Notes: generated by a model not told the origin, from the letters alone. A stretch of DNA of 64,000 bases from Saccharopolyspora spinosa NRRL 18395 (GCF_000194155.1 NZ_GL877878.1:1895654-1959653), one strand, 5' to 3'. Counted from the first letter of the stretch, positions 8,952-18,159 are shown. Program-made: numbers and translations.

Positions 8952-9836
8952 TCAGTCCTCAGGTCGGGTGCCGAGGTGGACCGTGTTGGCCGCGAGGTAG
9001 TACACGTCGTCGCGGTTCCCGGCGTAGTGCTCGCCCGACTCGTCGAGCAGCTGGTCGAGCGCGGCCAGATCCGCTGGTCCGACGCGGTTCTCGGCGTCCC
9101 GGCGGAGGAACTGCAACCGGCGCAGCACCGCCTGGCGTCCGGTTCCGGAGACCGGAGCCGGACGGTCCACGAGGTAGCTCCACGACCGCACCTCGGCCAG
9201 GCCGGCCTTGGACAGGGCCTTCCCCCACCCCATCGGCAGCCGGACCGAGCCGGTCATCTCCGCCCGCATCTGCCGGAACCAGTCCTCGCGGGCGGCGATC
9301 AACCGGGCCTCCAGACCCGGCTCGCTGAGGCCGACGTCCGGCGGCAGCACCCTCGTTTCGAGCCCGAACTCGACGACCGCCAGCCGCCCGCCCGGGCGCA
9401 CCAGCTTCGTCAGGCGGCGCAGCCCGGCCAGCTGGTCGGGCAGGTGGTGCACGACGAACGCCGCGAAGACCAGGTCGGCCTTGACCGGAGCCCCGGCCCG
9501 TTCGAGGGCTTCGACCAGCGAGTCCTCCGCGGCGTCCGCCTGAACGGCGTGGACCTCCACCCGGTCGGAAACCCGCTTGACGCGGTCACCGGCCGCCGCG
9601 AGCAGCTGCGATGCCGCGTCCACGACGGTCAGCACGCCACCCGCGTCCGCCAGCGCCGCCGCGAACGCCGCCGCCGTCCCGCCCGCCCCGGCACCGACCT
9701 CGATCACGGTGCGATCGGTCGGGCGCAGCAGCTGGGCGACGAGTTCGGCGATCTCCGGCGCGTTCAGCTCGTCACCGTCGCGGAGTCGCTGCAGGTGCTC
9801 GTCCCAGTCGATGTTGTCGTGCGAATGTCCGGCCAC
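8952..9836 (-). CDS. Class I SAM-dependent methyltransferase
   Basis: A 294-residue protein starting MAGHSHDNIDWDEHLQRL. The SAM-binding motif I is IEVGAGAGGTAAAF (near residue 45) and motif II VVDAASQLLAAAGD; a later LVFAAFVVHHLPDQ fits motif IV, and RPGGRLAVVEFG fits the post-II strand. These place it among small-molecule class I methyltransferases, but nothing indicates the substrate. It converges with the ABC1 kinase gene and is 250 bp from the whiB7 operon. It is likely monocistronic. Confidence 0.88.
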   Translation of the reverse strand: MAGHSHDNIDWDEHLQRLRDGDELNAPEIAELVAQLLRPTDRTVIEVGAGAGGTAAAFAAALADAGGVLTVVDAASQLLAAAGDRVKRVSDRVEVHAVQADAAEDSLVEALERAGAPVKADLVFAAFVVHHLPDQLAGLRRLTKLVRPGGRLAVVEFGLETRVLPPDVGLSEPGLEARLIAAREDWFRQMRAEMTGSVRLPMGWGKALSKAGLAEVRSWSYLVDRPAPVSGTGRQAVLRRLQFLRRDAENRVGPADLAALDQLLDESGEHYAGNRDDVYYLAANTVHLGTRPED

Positions 9837-9958
9837 GGGGCATCACGATACGGCCAATGCCCCGGCAGGTGCTTGGAGTTTTCAAGGTGCGCGAACCGTC
9901 GAGCGCGCATCGAGGTTCGTTCGGCGGAGCTGATTCCCAGCCGCCGCCACGACCGCGG

Positions 9959-9989
9959 GGTTCCCGACCGGTGTGCCCGGCCGGGAACC
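9959..9989 (-). terminator. Hairpin downstream of the whiB7 operon
   Basis: A stem of GGTTCCCG (9959-9966) and CGGGAACC (9982-9989), with a GC-rich loop, lies about 100 nt after the last stop codon of the whiB7 unit. Confidence 0.55.
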
Positions 9990-10088
9990 GTCCGAATGAG
10001 ACGACGACTGGAAATCCTTTTCGGTGCGGGATGGTTCAGCGGCGCGCGACTGACTTCGCCCGCCGAGCCGATCTCGGCCTCGGCGGGC

Positions 10089-10307
10089 TCAAGAACATCG
10101 GGCCGCGTGTTCCGCGCGCCGACCGGCGTAATCGGCGAGCCAACGCCACCAGCGGCCGGCGGATATCTGCCGCGCCAACCGATGTCGGTGCGCTTCGTCC
10201 ATCAGTTCGTTCATTCGTATCCGGGACAAGTCCTCGGGCATCAACATTCGTACCTCGTCCTTCATCCGGGTGTCGGTGATGGGTTCGGGAATTCGGTCGT
10301 AGGTCAT
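10089..10307 (-). CDS. Small basic hypothetical protein, coupled to whiB7
   Basis: A 72-residue ORF whose ATG (10307) overlaps the whiB7 stop by four bases (ATGA), a strong sign of translational coupling. It opens MTYDRIPEPITDTRMKDE and its C-terminal half is helical and basic (MNELMDEAHRHRLARQ, then WRWLADYAGRRAEHAAR), resembling short Arg-rich proteins often seen in actinobacterial operons. I do not recognise a domain. Its place suggests co-expression with WhiB7 under antibiotic stress. Confidence 0.7.
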   Translation of the reverse strand: MTYDRIPEPITDTRMKDEVRMLMPEDLSRIRMNELMDEAHRHRLARQISAGRWWRWLADYAGRRAEHAARCS

Positions 10308-10690
10308 GCCGCCCGCTCCTGACGCCGTCGCTCGGCCGCTGCGGCGGCCGGTGCCTCGGTCGGCAGCGGGTGCTTGCGGGGACGGCCACGGGGGCGCTTG
10401 CGGGCGACCACCGCGCCTCGCTCGAAGATCTCGCCGCCCCAGACCCCCCAGGGCTCACCGCGCGACAGCGCACCGGCCAGGCATTCGGTCTTGATCGGGC
10501 AGTCGGCGCACAGCGACTTGGCCTGGTCCAGCTCCCGCGGGTTTTCGGCGAACCACAGGTCCGGGTCCTGACGGCAGGGCAGGCGGCTGTCCAGCAACGT
10601 CGCGGAGCCGTCGAAGAGGCCGGCCACGGTGTCCCCGTCCGGCAGCAAGCCCTCGCCCGCGCTTGATATCGGCACACTCGCGGTCAACAT
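10304..10690 (-). CDS. whiB7: WhiB7 redox-type transcription factor
   Basis: A 128-residue WhiB protein with the four Fe-S cysteines Cys39, Cys61, Cys64 and Cys70 (CADCPIKTEC), the GVWGG turn at 82-86 and the diagnostic C-terminal AT-hook RGRPRKH at 101-107 that separates WhiB7 from other WhiB proteins. WhiB7 binds the housekeeping sigma factor and activates intrinsic multidrug-resistance genes from promoters with an AT-rich patch above the -35 box. The position next to uvrD2 and the ABC1 kinase matches other actinobacteria. Expression is probably controlled by the leader ORF and attenuator upstream. A four-base overlap links it to the next small ORF. Confidence 0.96.
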   Translation of the reverse strand: MLTASVPISSAGEGLLPDGDTVAGLFDGSATLLDSRLPCRQDPDLWFAENPRELDQAKSLCADCPIKTECLAGALSRGEPWGVWGGEIFERGAVVARKRPRGRPRKHPLPTEAPAAAAAERRRQERAA

Positions 10691-10759
10691 AAAACTTCCT
10701 CCTGTAGTCGGTCGGCAGCAGTTTGTGGTTGTGGATGGCGGAAAACCAGGAACAACAAG

Positions 10760-10793
10760 AAGGCCGCGGACCCGATGCGGGGTCCGCGGCCTT
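10760..10793 (-). terminator. whiB7 leader attenuator (intrinsic terminator)
   Basis: On the reverse strand a perfect 14-bp stem (10793-10780 with 10773-10760; arm AAGGCCGCGGACCC) and a 6-nt loop are followed by a U-rich run (TTCTTGTTGTTCC). It lies between the leader ORF stop (10813) and the whiB7 start (10690), so it is a premature terminator within the whiB7 transcript. Confidence 0.85.
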
Positions 10794-10812
10794 CGAGAAG
10801 CCTGGGAGATTC

Positions 10813-11025
10813 CTAGATCAGTGGATCAAGGAATCGCCAAAGAACGGACCGCCGTGGGTCGACCACGGTCAGCGGCAGCGCGCGGAACCAACGCGGGTTG
10901 AGCTTTCGGCCATAGCCGGCATCGTGTTCGGCAACAGCTGGGAACGGCGCGAAAGTAACGCGGAACAGCGCGATTGCCCCGGCCATGAGGTGGCTCGGGG
11001 TGCTCGACATCAGAATCGTGGACAC
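10813..11025 (-). CDS. whiB7 leader ORF (70 codons)
   Basis: The frame runs from GTG 11025, preceded by AAGGGAGG (11040-11033), to a TAG at 10813. The product opens MSTILMSSTPSHLMAGAIAL and ends SVLWRFLDPLI. The stop is only 20 nt upstream of the attenuator hairpin, so a ribosome stalled or terminating here would affect folding of the hairpin. Regulated whiB7 leaders with an upstream ORF are known in mycobacteria and streptomycetes; that this ORF does the same job is inferred from position. The peptide itself resembles no family I know and may matter only as a translated sensor. Confidence 0.75.
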   Translation of the reverse strand: MSTILMSSTPSHLMAGAIALFRVTFAPFPAVAEHDAGYGRKLNPRWFRALPLTVVDPRRSVLWRFLDPLI

Positions 11026-11086
11026 CAGGCCACCTCCCTTCGGGGTTCAGGCCGCGGTTTCTTCCAACCACGGCTCGCGCTCTTGC

Positions 11087-11126
11087 AGGTTATTGGCACA
11101 GCCGTGCCGGTCGCAACGTATTTTTC
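11087..11126 (-). promoter_or_regulatory. Predicted WhiB7-autoregulated promoter
   Basis: On the reverse strand the order is GAAAAATA (11126-11119), TTGCGA (-35, 11116-11111), an 18-bp spacer and TAACCT (-10, 11092-11087). An AT-rich patch directly upstream of a -35 box is the known WhiB7 AT-hook target and is unusual in this GC-rich DNA. The leader ORF follows about 60 nt downstream. Confidence 0.7.
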
Positions 11127-11171
11127 GAAGAATCCGCTCGATCGTCTGAAAAACCTGCGTCACCAGGCATT

Positions 11172-13259
11172 TCAGGGCGTGTCGCGGCGCTCACCCTGGA
11201 TCAGCGCGAGCACGTCGGAGCCGAACTTCTGCAACTTCGACGCGCCAATCCCGGAGATGCCCACCAGTGCGGTCTCATCCAACGGCCGCTGCTCGGCGAT
11301 CGCGGTCAGCGTCGCGTCGGTGAACACCACGTAGGCGGGGACCTTCAACTGCCGGGCGCGTTCGCTGCGCCACGCCTTCAGCTGCGACAGCAGGTCCTCG
11401 TCCACATCGGACGGACAGTCGGCGCAGCGGCCGAGCTTGATGTCCATCGTGCCCGCCAGCGTGGCGTTGCAAACGCGGCAACGCGGCTTCGCGGACTTCG
11501 CCGGTCGCGACAGCAGCTCGCGCTGCTTTACCTTGTTGGGCAGCGCCGCCGGGTGCTCGTCCGGCACCAGGCTGTACAGGAAGCGGCTGCGTCGCCGGTA
11601 ACGACGCCCACCCGCGCGCGCCAGCGCCCACGACAGGTAAAGGTGCTCGCGGGCGCGGGTGACCCCGACGTAGAGCAGGCGGCGTTCCTCCTCGACGCCT
11701 GCGTCGGTGTCGGCGTGCTGGATGGGCAACGTGCCTTCGACCAGCCCCACCAGGAAAACCGCGTCCCACTCGAGGCCCTTGGCGGCGTGCAGCGAGGCGA
11801 GTGTGACGCCTTCGACGGTTGGCGGGTGCTGGGACTCGGCTCGCGCGTCCAGCTCCGCGACGTAGCGGGACAGGCCCGCGTCGGGCACCGTCGCGGCGAG
11901 CTCCTCCGCGAGCTCCACCAGCGCGATCAACGACTCCCACCGCTCGCGCGCGGCACCACCGGCAGGCGGCTCGTGGGTCAGCCCGACCTCACGCAGCACC
12001 GAGCGGACCGTCGCAGGCAAGTCCTCCTCCTCGGCGCCGTGCGCGACTGCGGCGCGCAGCGTGACCACGGCCTGCCGCACCTCCGCGCGTGCGAAGAACC
12101 GCGCACCACCACGCACCTGGTAGGGGATCTCGGCGTCGGAGAGCGCCTTCTCATAGACCTCCGACTGCGCGTTGACCCGGAACAGCACGGCGATCTCCGA
12201 CAGCGCAACACCCCGCTTGGCCAGCTGCGCGATCTTGCGGGCGATCGCCTCGGCCTCGTCGGTCTCGTCGTCGTACTCGGCGAAATCCGGGCGCGGCCCG
12301 TCCGGGCGCTGCCCGACCAGCTTCAGCCGCGTGCCGGCCGGCCGCTCCCGCGCGGCTCCGATGACCTGGTTGGCCAGGCCCACCACCTGCGGCGTGGACC
12401 GGTAGTCCCGCTCCAGACGCACCACAGTCGCTTCCGGGTACTTGCGCGGGAAGCCGATCAACCACTTCGGCGAGGCACCCGCGAACGAGTAGATCGTCTG
12501 GTTCGCGTCGCCCACCACCGTGAGGTCGTCGCGGTTGCCCACCCAGGAGTCGAGCACCCTCTGCTGCAGCGGGTTGACGTCCTGGTACTCGTCCACGACG
12601 AACGACCGGTACCGGCTGCGGAACTCCTCCGCGATCTCCGGCTGGTCCTCCAGGATCGCCGCGACGTGCAGCAGCAGGTCATCGAAGTCCAACACCTGCG
12701 CCCGGTTCTTCAGCTGCTCGTAGGCCGCGAACGCCTTGCTGAGCTGCTCCGGCAGCACCGGCACGTCCCGCCCGGCGGCGGCCGCGACGGCCGGGTACTG
12801 CTCGGGGCCGACCAGCGACGACTTGGCCCATTCGATCTCGCCGGCCAAATCGCGGACGTCCTCCCGCTCGGTGGACAGGCCGAGCTTGTTCGCGGCCTGC
12901 ATGACCAGCCGGAACTTGTTGTCCGTCAGTTGCCACATCTGGGTCTCGTGCACCCGCGGCCAGAAGTAGCGCAACTGCCGGAAGGCCGCCGCGTGGAAGG
13001 TCTGCGCCTGCACCCCCGCCGCGCCGAGCGCACGCAACCGGGTGCGCATCTCCCCCGCCGCCCGGGCCGTGAAGGTCACCGCGAGCACCTGGTTCGGGGC
13101 GACGAGCCCGCGCTGCACGAGGAAGGCGATGCGATGGGTGATCGTGCGGGTCTTGCCGGTGCCCGCACCCGCCAGCACGCACACGGGGCCGCGTGGTGCG
13201 ATGACCGCCTGCCGCTGCTCCGGATCCAACCCTTCCAGAAGTCGCGGCTGCTCGGTCAT
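11172..13259 (-). CDS. uvrD2: UvrD2-type ATP-dependent DNA helicase with HRDC domain
   Basis: The 695-residue protein from ATG 13259 ([19 protein letters not shown]) is an SF1A helicase: Walker A AGAGTGKT at 30-37, [14 protein letters not shown] for Walker [15 protein letters not shown] and, towards the end, the ATPase motif [10 protein letters not shown] tetracysteine motif (CRVC then CADC) and a C-terminal HRDC domain ending [11 protein letters not shown] are the hallmarks of mycobacterial UvrD2. It acts in DNA repair as a 3'-5' helicase. The frame extends to 13406, but that extension has no homologous character. The next gene upstream in M. tuberculosis, mycoredoxin (Rv3198A), is missing; 13260-13516 shows no gene. 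Confidence 0.93.
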   Translation of the reverse strand: MTEQPRLLEGLDPEQRQAVIAPRGPVCVLAGAGTGKTRTITHRIAFLVQRGLVAPNQVLAVTFTARAAGEMRTRLRALGAAGVQAQTFHAAAFRQLRYFWPRVHETQMWQLTDNKFRLVMQAANKLGLSTEREDVRDLAGEIEWAKSSLVGPEQYPAVAAAAGRDVPVLPEQLSKAFAAYEQLKNRAQVLDFDDLLLHVAAILEDQPEIAEEFRSRYRSFVVDEYQDVNPLQQRVLDSWVGNRDDLTVVGDANQTIYSFAGASPKWLIGFPRKYPEATVVRLERDYRSTPQVVGLANQVIGAARERPAGTRLKLVGQRPDGPRPDFAEYDDETDEAEAIARKIAQLAKRGVALSEIAVLFRVNAQSEVYEKALSDAEIPYQVRGGARFFARAEVRQAVVTLRAAVAHGAEEEDLPATVRSVLREVGLTHEPPAGGAARERWESLIALVELAEELAATVPDAGLSRYVAELDARAESQHPPTVEGVTLASLHAAKGLEWDAVFLVGLVEGTLPIQHADTDAGVEEERRLLYVGVTRAREHLYLSWALARAGGRRYRRRSRFLYSLVPDEHPAALPNKVKQRELLSRPAKSAKPRCRVCNATLAGTMDIKLGRCADCPSDVDEDLLSQLKAWRSERARQLKVPAYVVFTDATLTAIAEQRPLDETALVGISGIGASKLQKFGSDVLALIQGERRDTP

Positions 13260-13516
13260 GCCCGGCATCTTCGCAGACCGCCTCCCCCGTTCGAGGCCAC
13301 ACCCCAGCACCCGACATCGCGTGTCGGAAATCCCCGCAGAACGATTCGCACGCAAATCCGCGCCGGAATGCGCTCCTGAGCGGAGGCACTCGGCGGAAGT
13401 TCGCACGTACCGGCACCGGGCTGCGGGAGCCCGAAACCGGGGCGGGAATCTTCACCGCCGAACCCGGACGCCGTCGGAGGGCTGGCCGGGGACACGCCCC
13501 GAACAGCCCTTCCGCG

Positions 13517-14443
13517 TCAGTCGTTCCAGGTGGCCCAGCCCTTGATCATGCGGTAGGCGATAGACACCCCGGGCGGGAGCCGCAGGCCGTCGACCGGTCC
13601 GCCCTCCGACTTCAGGGCCGCTCGAACCGTGTCGCGGTGCACCCAGCGGGCGTCCTCGATCTCGCCGTCGGCCGGCGTAAGCGGCGCGGACCGGTCCGCG
13701 ATCGCGGCGAAGCCCAGCATCAGCGACCGCGGGAACGGCCACGGCTGGCTGCCGAGGTAACGGACGTCCGCGACCGCGACGCCCACCTCCTCCGCGATCT
13801 CGCGCGAGACGCAGGCTTCCAGCGACTCGCCGGCCTCGACGAACCCGGCCAGCACCGAGTACCGCTCCGGCGGCCAGACCGGCTGGCGGGCCAGCAGCAC
13901 GTGGTCCGCGCCGTCGTGCACCAGGCAGATCACGGCCGGATCGGTGCGCGGGTACTCCTCGCGGTCGCAACCGGTGCAACGCCGCGCCCAACCGGCGCGG
14001 ACCCGCGTGGTCGCCGCCCCGCACACCGCGCAGTAGCGGGCGCTGTCGTGCCAGCCGAGGAGGCCGACCGCGGTGGTGAACAGCCCGGCGTCGGTGTCGT
14101 TGAGCAGACCACCGCCGGTGCGCAGGTCCCGCCAGTCGTCCTGGGCGCCGTCGTGCTCGCTGCGCAACGCCCAGTAGCTGATCTCGCCCTCAGCGCCGAG
14201 CAGGACCGCATTCGGGGCCGGACGTTCGCCGAATTCGCGCGCGGGGTGCACCACCAGCCGCGAATCCGGGCCGATCTGGGTGCGTCCCCGGGCGTCCACC
14301 AGGACGACCCGACCGGCCGACCACAGCTCCGCCCCGCCGTCCGGGGTGTCCCGCAACGTCTCCCTGCGATCCACAGTGGACCTGGACAGCAGGGGCGCGG
14401 CGTCCAGCTGGAAACCCGCCCCGGCGACCACGTCGGAAATCAT
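13517..14443 (-). CDS. nudC: NADH pyrophosphatase / NAD-decapping Nudix hydrolase NudC
   Basis: A 308-residue protein with a zinc ribbon (CAVCG near residue 131, CTGC near 149), a full Nudix box (GFVEAGESLEACVSREI then AEEVGV) and the NudC-specific SQPWPFPRS motif that selects NADH. It hydrolyses NADH to NMNH and AMP and, in the homologues studied, removes NAD caps from RNA. The start at 14443 gives the usual N-terminal domain length. It is followed by the M16 pair in the opposite orientation order but on the same strand, 26 bp away from the upstream gene's stop, so it could be part of a transcript with them. Confidence 0.94.
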   Translation of the reverse strand: MISDVVAGAGFQLDAAPLLSRSTVDRRETLRDTPDGGAELWSAGRVVLVDARGRTQIGPDSRLVVHPAREFGERPAPNAVLLGAEGEISYWALRSEHDGAQDDWRDLRTGGGLLNDTDAGLFTTAVGLLGWHDSARYCAVCGAATTRVRAGWARRCTGCDREEYPRTDPAVICLVHDGADHVLLARQPVWPPERYSVLAGFVEAGESLEACVSREIAEEVGVAVADVRYLGSQPWPFPRSLMLGFAAIADRSAPLTPADGEIEDARWVHRDTVRAALKSEGGPVDGLRLPPGVSIAYRMIKGWATWND

Positions 14444-14468
14444 TTGCCCGCCTCACCGTCCACGCACG

Positions 14469-15836
14469 TCATGGCAACGCCACACCCCCGAGCAGTCGAA
14501 GCTGGTCGGCGAGCTTGTCCGCATCACCGACGACAACACCGGTGAACGCGGTCGGGGTGAACCGCCGCGCAGCCTCGCCCACCTGCTCGACCGTGATCGC
14601 CCGCAACCGCTCGGGGTGCGCGAGCAGCCAGTCCTGCCCCAGGCCCGCCGCGGCCAGCGCGACGAGCGTGGACGCCATCCCGGACTGCGAAGCGGTCGAG
14701 GTGAGCAGGCTCCCGATGGCGTACTGCCGGGCCGACTCGACCTCCGATTCGGTCGGTGGCACCAGCGCCAACCTAGCCAGCTCGTACCGGGTCTCCAGCA
14801 GCGCGGCCGCGGTTACCTCGCTGGCGGTGTCGGCGTCGACGAGGACCGTGCCGTTGCCCCGGGTGAACTCGAACGACGAGTGCGCGCCGTAGGTGTAGCC
14901 CTTGTCTTCGCGGATGTTCTCCACCAGCCGTGAGGAGAAGTAGCCGCCGAAGACCAGGTTCGCGATCTGCAGAGCCGGGTACTGCGGGTCGGTGCGCGAC
15001 AACGCCTGGGCGGAGAACCGCAGCTGCGACTGCACCGCGCCGGGCCGGTGCACCAGCCGGACGTCGCCGCCGCGAACCGCCGGCAGCGACGGGAGTTCGC
15101 GCGCGGTGTCCTCGGACTGCCAGCCCGCGAGGTTGCGCTCGACGGCAGCCACCGCCTGGTCCGGGTCGATGTCGCCGACCAGCACCAGCACCGAGCCCCG
15201 CGGCAGCACGGCTTCGCGGTGCAGCGTGCGGACCTCCTCGGCGCTGACCCCGGCGACGTCCTCGGCCTGCGGCACCTCGCGGACGAACGGGTGGTCGCCG
15301 TAGCGGTGCCGCTGCAGCTCCTCCCGCGCGATCACCCGCGGCTGCGAGCGCGCGACGGTGATCCGCTCGACCAGCCGGGTGCGCTCCCCCTCGACCTCCG
15401 CATCGCGGTACACCGCGCCGGTCAGCGCGTCCGCGAGCACGTCGAGCAGGGTGTCCAAGCCGGTTGCCAGCGCGTCGCCGGTGACGCTGAGCCGCTCCGG
15501 ATCGACGGTCGCGTGCAGGTCGCCGCCCACCGCGGCCAGGTCCGTGTCCACCTGCACGCGGTTGCGGCGCTCGGTGCCCGTCAACAACGCCTCGGCCAGC
15601 AGCTCAGCACGGGCCGGGTGCTTCTGGTCCTCACCGGCGAACGGGATCCGCAGCCGCAACTCGACCATCGGGACCACGCCGTGCCGGACGGCGATCACCC
15701 GCAGCCCGTTGTCCAGCACGGTGTCCACGGCGGCCGGTGCGCGGCCGATGCGGGGCTCGCCGAGCGGCGGCAGCGGCCGCGGGCCAAGCTCGGTGCGGCC
15801 GATTTCCTCGGCACTCCGGTGCGTTGCGCGGGTCAT
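14469..15836 (-). CDS. M16B peptidase, non-catalytic partner subunit
   Basis: A 455-residue M16-family protein lacking the zinc motif: where active members have HxxEH this one reads ARAELLAEALLTGT. The rest of the fold is clear, including a helix-turn rich in Glu/Arg and the C-terminal SARQYAIGSLLTSTASQ segment, where partner subunits carry the Arg/Tyr pair that shapes the substrate pocket. Its ATG overlaps the stop of the catalytic subunit gene by four bases (15833-15836), so the two are co-translated and very probably form a heterodimer. The substrate is unknown. Confidence 0.9.
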   Translation of the reverse strand: MTRATHRSAEEIGRTELGPRPLPPLGEPRIGRAPAAVDTVLDNGLRVIAVRHGVVPMVELRLRIPFAGEDQKHPARAELLAEALLTGTERRNRVQVDTDLAAVGGDLHATVDPERLSVTGDALATGLDTLLDVLADALTGAVYRDAEVEGERTRLVERITVARSQPRVIAREELQRHRYGDHPFVREVPQAEDVAGVSAEEVRTLHREAVLPRGSVLVLVGDIDPDQAVAAVERNLAGWQSEDTARELPSLPAVRGGDVRLVHRPGAVQSQLRFSAQALSRTDPQYPALQIANLVFGGYFSSRLVENIREDKGYTYGAHSSFEFTRGNGTVLVDADTASEVTAAALLETRYELARLALVPPTESEVESARQYAIGSLLTSTASQSGMASTLVALAAAGLGQDWLLAHPERLRAITVEQVGEAARRFTPTAFTGVVVGDADKLADQLRLLGGVALP

Positions 15837-17161
15837 GCCGCACCTCCTGTCGCGTTCTCGTCGCCTGCGGGTTCGATCTCCAGCACCGCGCGCGCATCGG
15901 GCCGCAGCGCCTTCGCCGCCGACGCGACGCTTTCCGCGCTGACCTCGCCGATCAGCCTCGGCAGCTCGGAGATCAGCTCGGCGCGACCGTGCAGTAGTTC
16001 GGCGCTGCCCAGGTCGAGGGTCCGGGTGACCACCCGGTCGTGCTCCCGGTACAGGCTCGCGGCCCAGCGTGCCGTGACGCGGGACAACTCGTCCGCGCTC
16101 GGGCCATCGGTGGCCAGCTTCTCCAGCTCCTCGTCGATCGCGCCGACGACCCGGTCGAGCTCGACCTCCGGGGTGTGGATGGCGGTGAGGGTGAACGTGT
16201 CCGGGTCGCGGGCGTCCAGCGGGGCACCCATCAGGCCGCAGCCAGCGTGCACGTCCACCACGAGCGCGTCCTGGTAGACCAGGCGCTGCTGCAGGCGGGA
16301 GGCGTCGCCGTCGGACAAGATCGCCGCGAGAACCACGTTCGCCAGGTAGGCATCGAGTTCGGAAACCGGGTCGGGCAGGCGGTGGCCCAGCGCGACGGCG
16401 GGCAGCGGCGCGTGCGGGTCGGTGTGCTTGCCGCGCAGCTCGCCGGCGGGGAACGGCTCGGCGAAGGACGGCCGCGGCGCGACGTTGCGCGTCGGCACGT
16501 CACCGAAATGCTTGTTGACCAGGTCGATGGTCTGCTCGACCTCGATGTCACCGACGATGGTCAGCACCGCGTTGCCCGGCGCGTAGAAGGTGTCGAAGAA
16601 CGCGGCGCAGTCGTCGACGGTCGCCTGTTCCAGGTCGGTGAAGTCGCCGTAGCCGTTGTGCGCGTTGGCGAAGGTCGAGTAGAGCACCGGCGGCAGCAGG
16701 ATCCACGGGAACCCGCCGTAGGGGCGGTTGAGGACGTTGAGGCGGATCTCCTCCTTCACCACGTCCACCTGGTTGCGCAGGTTCTCCTCGGTGATCTTTG
16801 GCGCCCGCATCCGGTCCGCTTCGAGGAACAACGCCCGCTCCAGCGCCGCCGACGGCAGCACCTGGTAGTAGTCGGTGTAGTCCTGGTGCGTCGAACCGTT
16901 GAACGTGCCTCCGGAGCCCTGCACGTGCCGGAAGTGCGCGAGTTTCTCCAGGCTCTCGCTGCCTTGGAACATCAAATGCTCGAAGAGGTGCGCGAAACCG
17001 GTGCGCCCCTCCGGTTCCGAGCGGAAGCCCACGTCGTAGTGCACGCTGACACCGACCACAGGAGCCTGCCCTGACGATGCTCGGCCCGCTGCCGAGTCCG
17101 GTGCCAACACCACGCGCAGCCCATTGGGCAAGGTAACGCGATGCAGCTGGGGTTCGACCAT
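15833..17161 (-). CDS. M16B zinc metallopeptidase, catalytic subunit
   Basis: A 442-residue protein with the inverted zinc motif HLFEHLMFQGSESL (HxxEH near residue 62) and the distal Glu ligand region ENLRNQVDVVKEEI about 75 residues later, as in M16 (pitrilysin/processing peptidase) enzymes. It starts at ATG 17161 (MVEPQLHRVTLPNGLRVVL). Transcription runs from here into the inactive partner gene. Bacterial M16B pairs degrade or trim peptides; there is no signal peptide, so it is probably cytoplasmic. Confidence 0.93.
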   Translation of the reverse strand: MVEPQLHRVTLPNGLRVVLAPDSAAGRASSGQAPVVGVSVHYDVGFRSEPEGRTGFAHLFEHLMFQGSESLEKLAHFRHVQGSGGTFNGSTHQDYTDYYQVLPSAALERALFLEADRMRAPKITEENLRNQVDVVKEEIRLNVLNRPYGGFPWILLPPVLYSTFANAHNGYGDFTDLEQATVDDCAAFFDTFYAPGNAVLTIVGDIEVEQTIDLVNKHFGDVPTRNVAPRPSFAEPFPAGELRGKHTDPHAPLPAVALGHRLPDPVSELDAYLANVVLAAILSDGDASRLQQRLVYQDALVVDVHAGCGLMGAPLDARDPDTFTLTAIHTPEVELDRVVGAIDEELEKLATDGPSADELSRVTARWAASLYREHDRVVTRTLDLGSAELLHGRAELISELPRLIGEVSAESVASAAKALRPDARAVLEIEPAGDENATGGAA

Positions 17162-17263
17162 GCCATGCAGCCTACGTGCGGACTGTCAAGCCGTGTGTGC
17201 CCCCTTCGCCACTCTTCGTCGATTCGTGCTGACTGCGCGTGGGCACCGGCCCTGGACGACCGC

Positions 17264-17292
17264 GAGCACTTCTGCGACATCCAGAAGTGCTC
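17264..17292 (-). terminator. Terminator-like hairpin after the EspG gene
   Basis: An 11-bp perfect stem (GAGCACTTCTG at 17264-17274, complement at 17282-17292) lies about 50 nt past the EspG stop codon, at the end of the type VII substrate operon. No U-tract follows. Confidence 0.65.
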
Positions 17293-17340
17293 ACGGGGTC
17301 CTGATCAGGCGGAGCTTCCTCGCGAGGCCTGCCAGCGCGG

Positions 17341-18159
17341 TCAGCGGACCTGGGCGATCATTGAATCGATCTCAGCCCCGATCGTGCGAGCATCGGCCGG
17401 CAGCAGCGCGAAGACCTGCTCACCGCTGCTGCCTCGCTCGACCCGGTTCAGATAGCGGCCGTCGGGCTCGGGGTTGTCGAACCACGACACCATCTGCGAA
17501 CGCTTCCGGCGGCCGTACTGGTCGCGCACGTTCGCCGCGATCTGGCCGATGCGCTGGTGCGGGGACTGCCCGATCTCCTCGTAGAGCTTCACCTGCAGAT
17601 CCCCGCTGCTGCCGCGCGTCGGGGTGGCGGACTGCATCACGCTCATCTGGTCGAAGTCCTCCGGCGGCGCCTGCACAAGCGAACTCTGCGGGACGCGCAC
17701 CGGCCCGCGACTGCCCGGCTTGGAGGGCGGCAGCGTCGCCAGCAGCACCTGCGGCAGCGGGACGTTCTCGTGCACCTCGACGGTCAGCATGCCGCCGCGC
17801 TGCGGGTCCTCGCTGGGGGTCTGCACGCCGAGCACGACCCGGTTACCCTCGGTGAACACCGCGAGCGCCCGCCAGCAGTGGTCGGTGCCGATCTGCGGGA
17901 ACCACAGCGAATCGACCCACAGGTACGGGGTAGCCAGCGTCTTCAGCGCGGCGACGAGCGGCGGCGCCACCTCGTCGTTGATCACGACGCCCGAGGAGGT
18001 CATCCGCTCCAGCTCCGCCACCGCGATCCGGCTGAACTGGTCCGCGGTATACCCGACCGACCGACTGCTCAGCGGCAAGGTCAAACCGTCGATCCGCAGG
18101 TACTTGAGCACGATGTCCAAGTGCACCGGCTGAAGCTGCCACCGCCCCAACACACTCAC
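17341..18159 (-). CDS. EspG-family type VII secretion chaperone
   Basis: A 272-residue protein recognised as ESX secretion-associated EspG: it opens MSVLGRWQLQPVHLDIVLKY, has the VAPPLVAALKTLATPYLWVD block, and the WFDNPEPDGRYLNR segment near the end. EspG proteins bind the tip of PE-PPE dimers in the cytoplasm and keep them soluble for export. It is last in a four-gene unit whose PPE-type protein is its likely client. It is somewhat diverged from mycobacterial EspG, as usual in Pseudonocardiales. Confidence 0.85.
   Translation of the reverse strand: MSVLGRWQLQPVHLDIVLKYLRIDGLTLPLSSRSVGYTADQFSRIAVAELERMTSSGVVINDEVAPPLVAALKTLATPYLWVDSLWFPQIGTDHCWRALAVFTEGNRVVLGVQTPSEDPQRGGMLTVEVHENVPLPQVLLATLPPSKPGSRGPVRVPQSSLVQAPPEDFDQMSVMQSATPTRGSSGDLQVKLYEEIGQSPHQRIGQIAANVRDQYGRRKRSQMVSWFDNPEPDGRYLNRVERGSSGEQVFALLPADARTIGAEIDSMIAQVR

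Noticed and set aside
8307..10322. A 671-codon forward frame spanning the kinase end and the methyltransferase
   Set aside because: It crosses two well-supported genes on both strands and has no recognisable domain.
11553..13379. A forward-strand frame of 608 codons antisense to uvrD2
   Set aside because: Shadow of the high-GC third codon position; composition is Arg/Gln/Leu-rich without motifs, while uvrD2 has every helicase motif.
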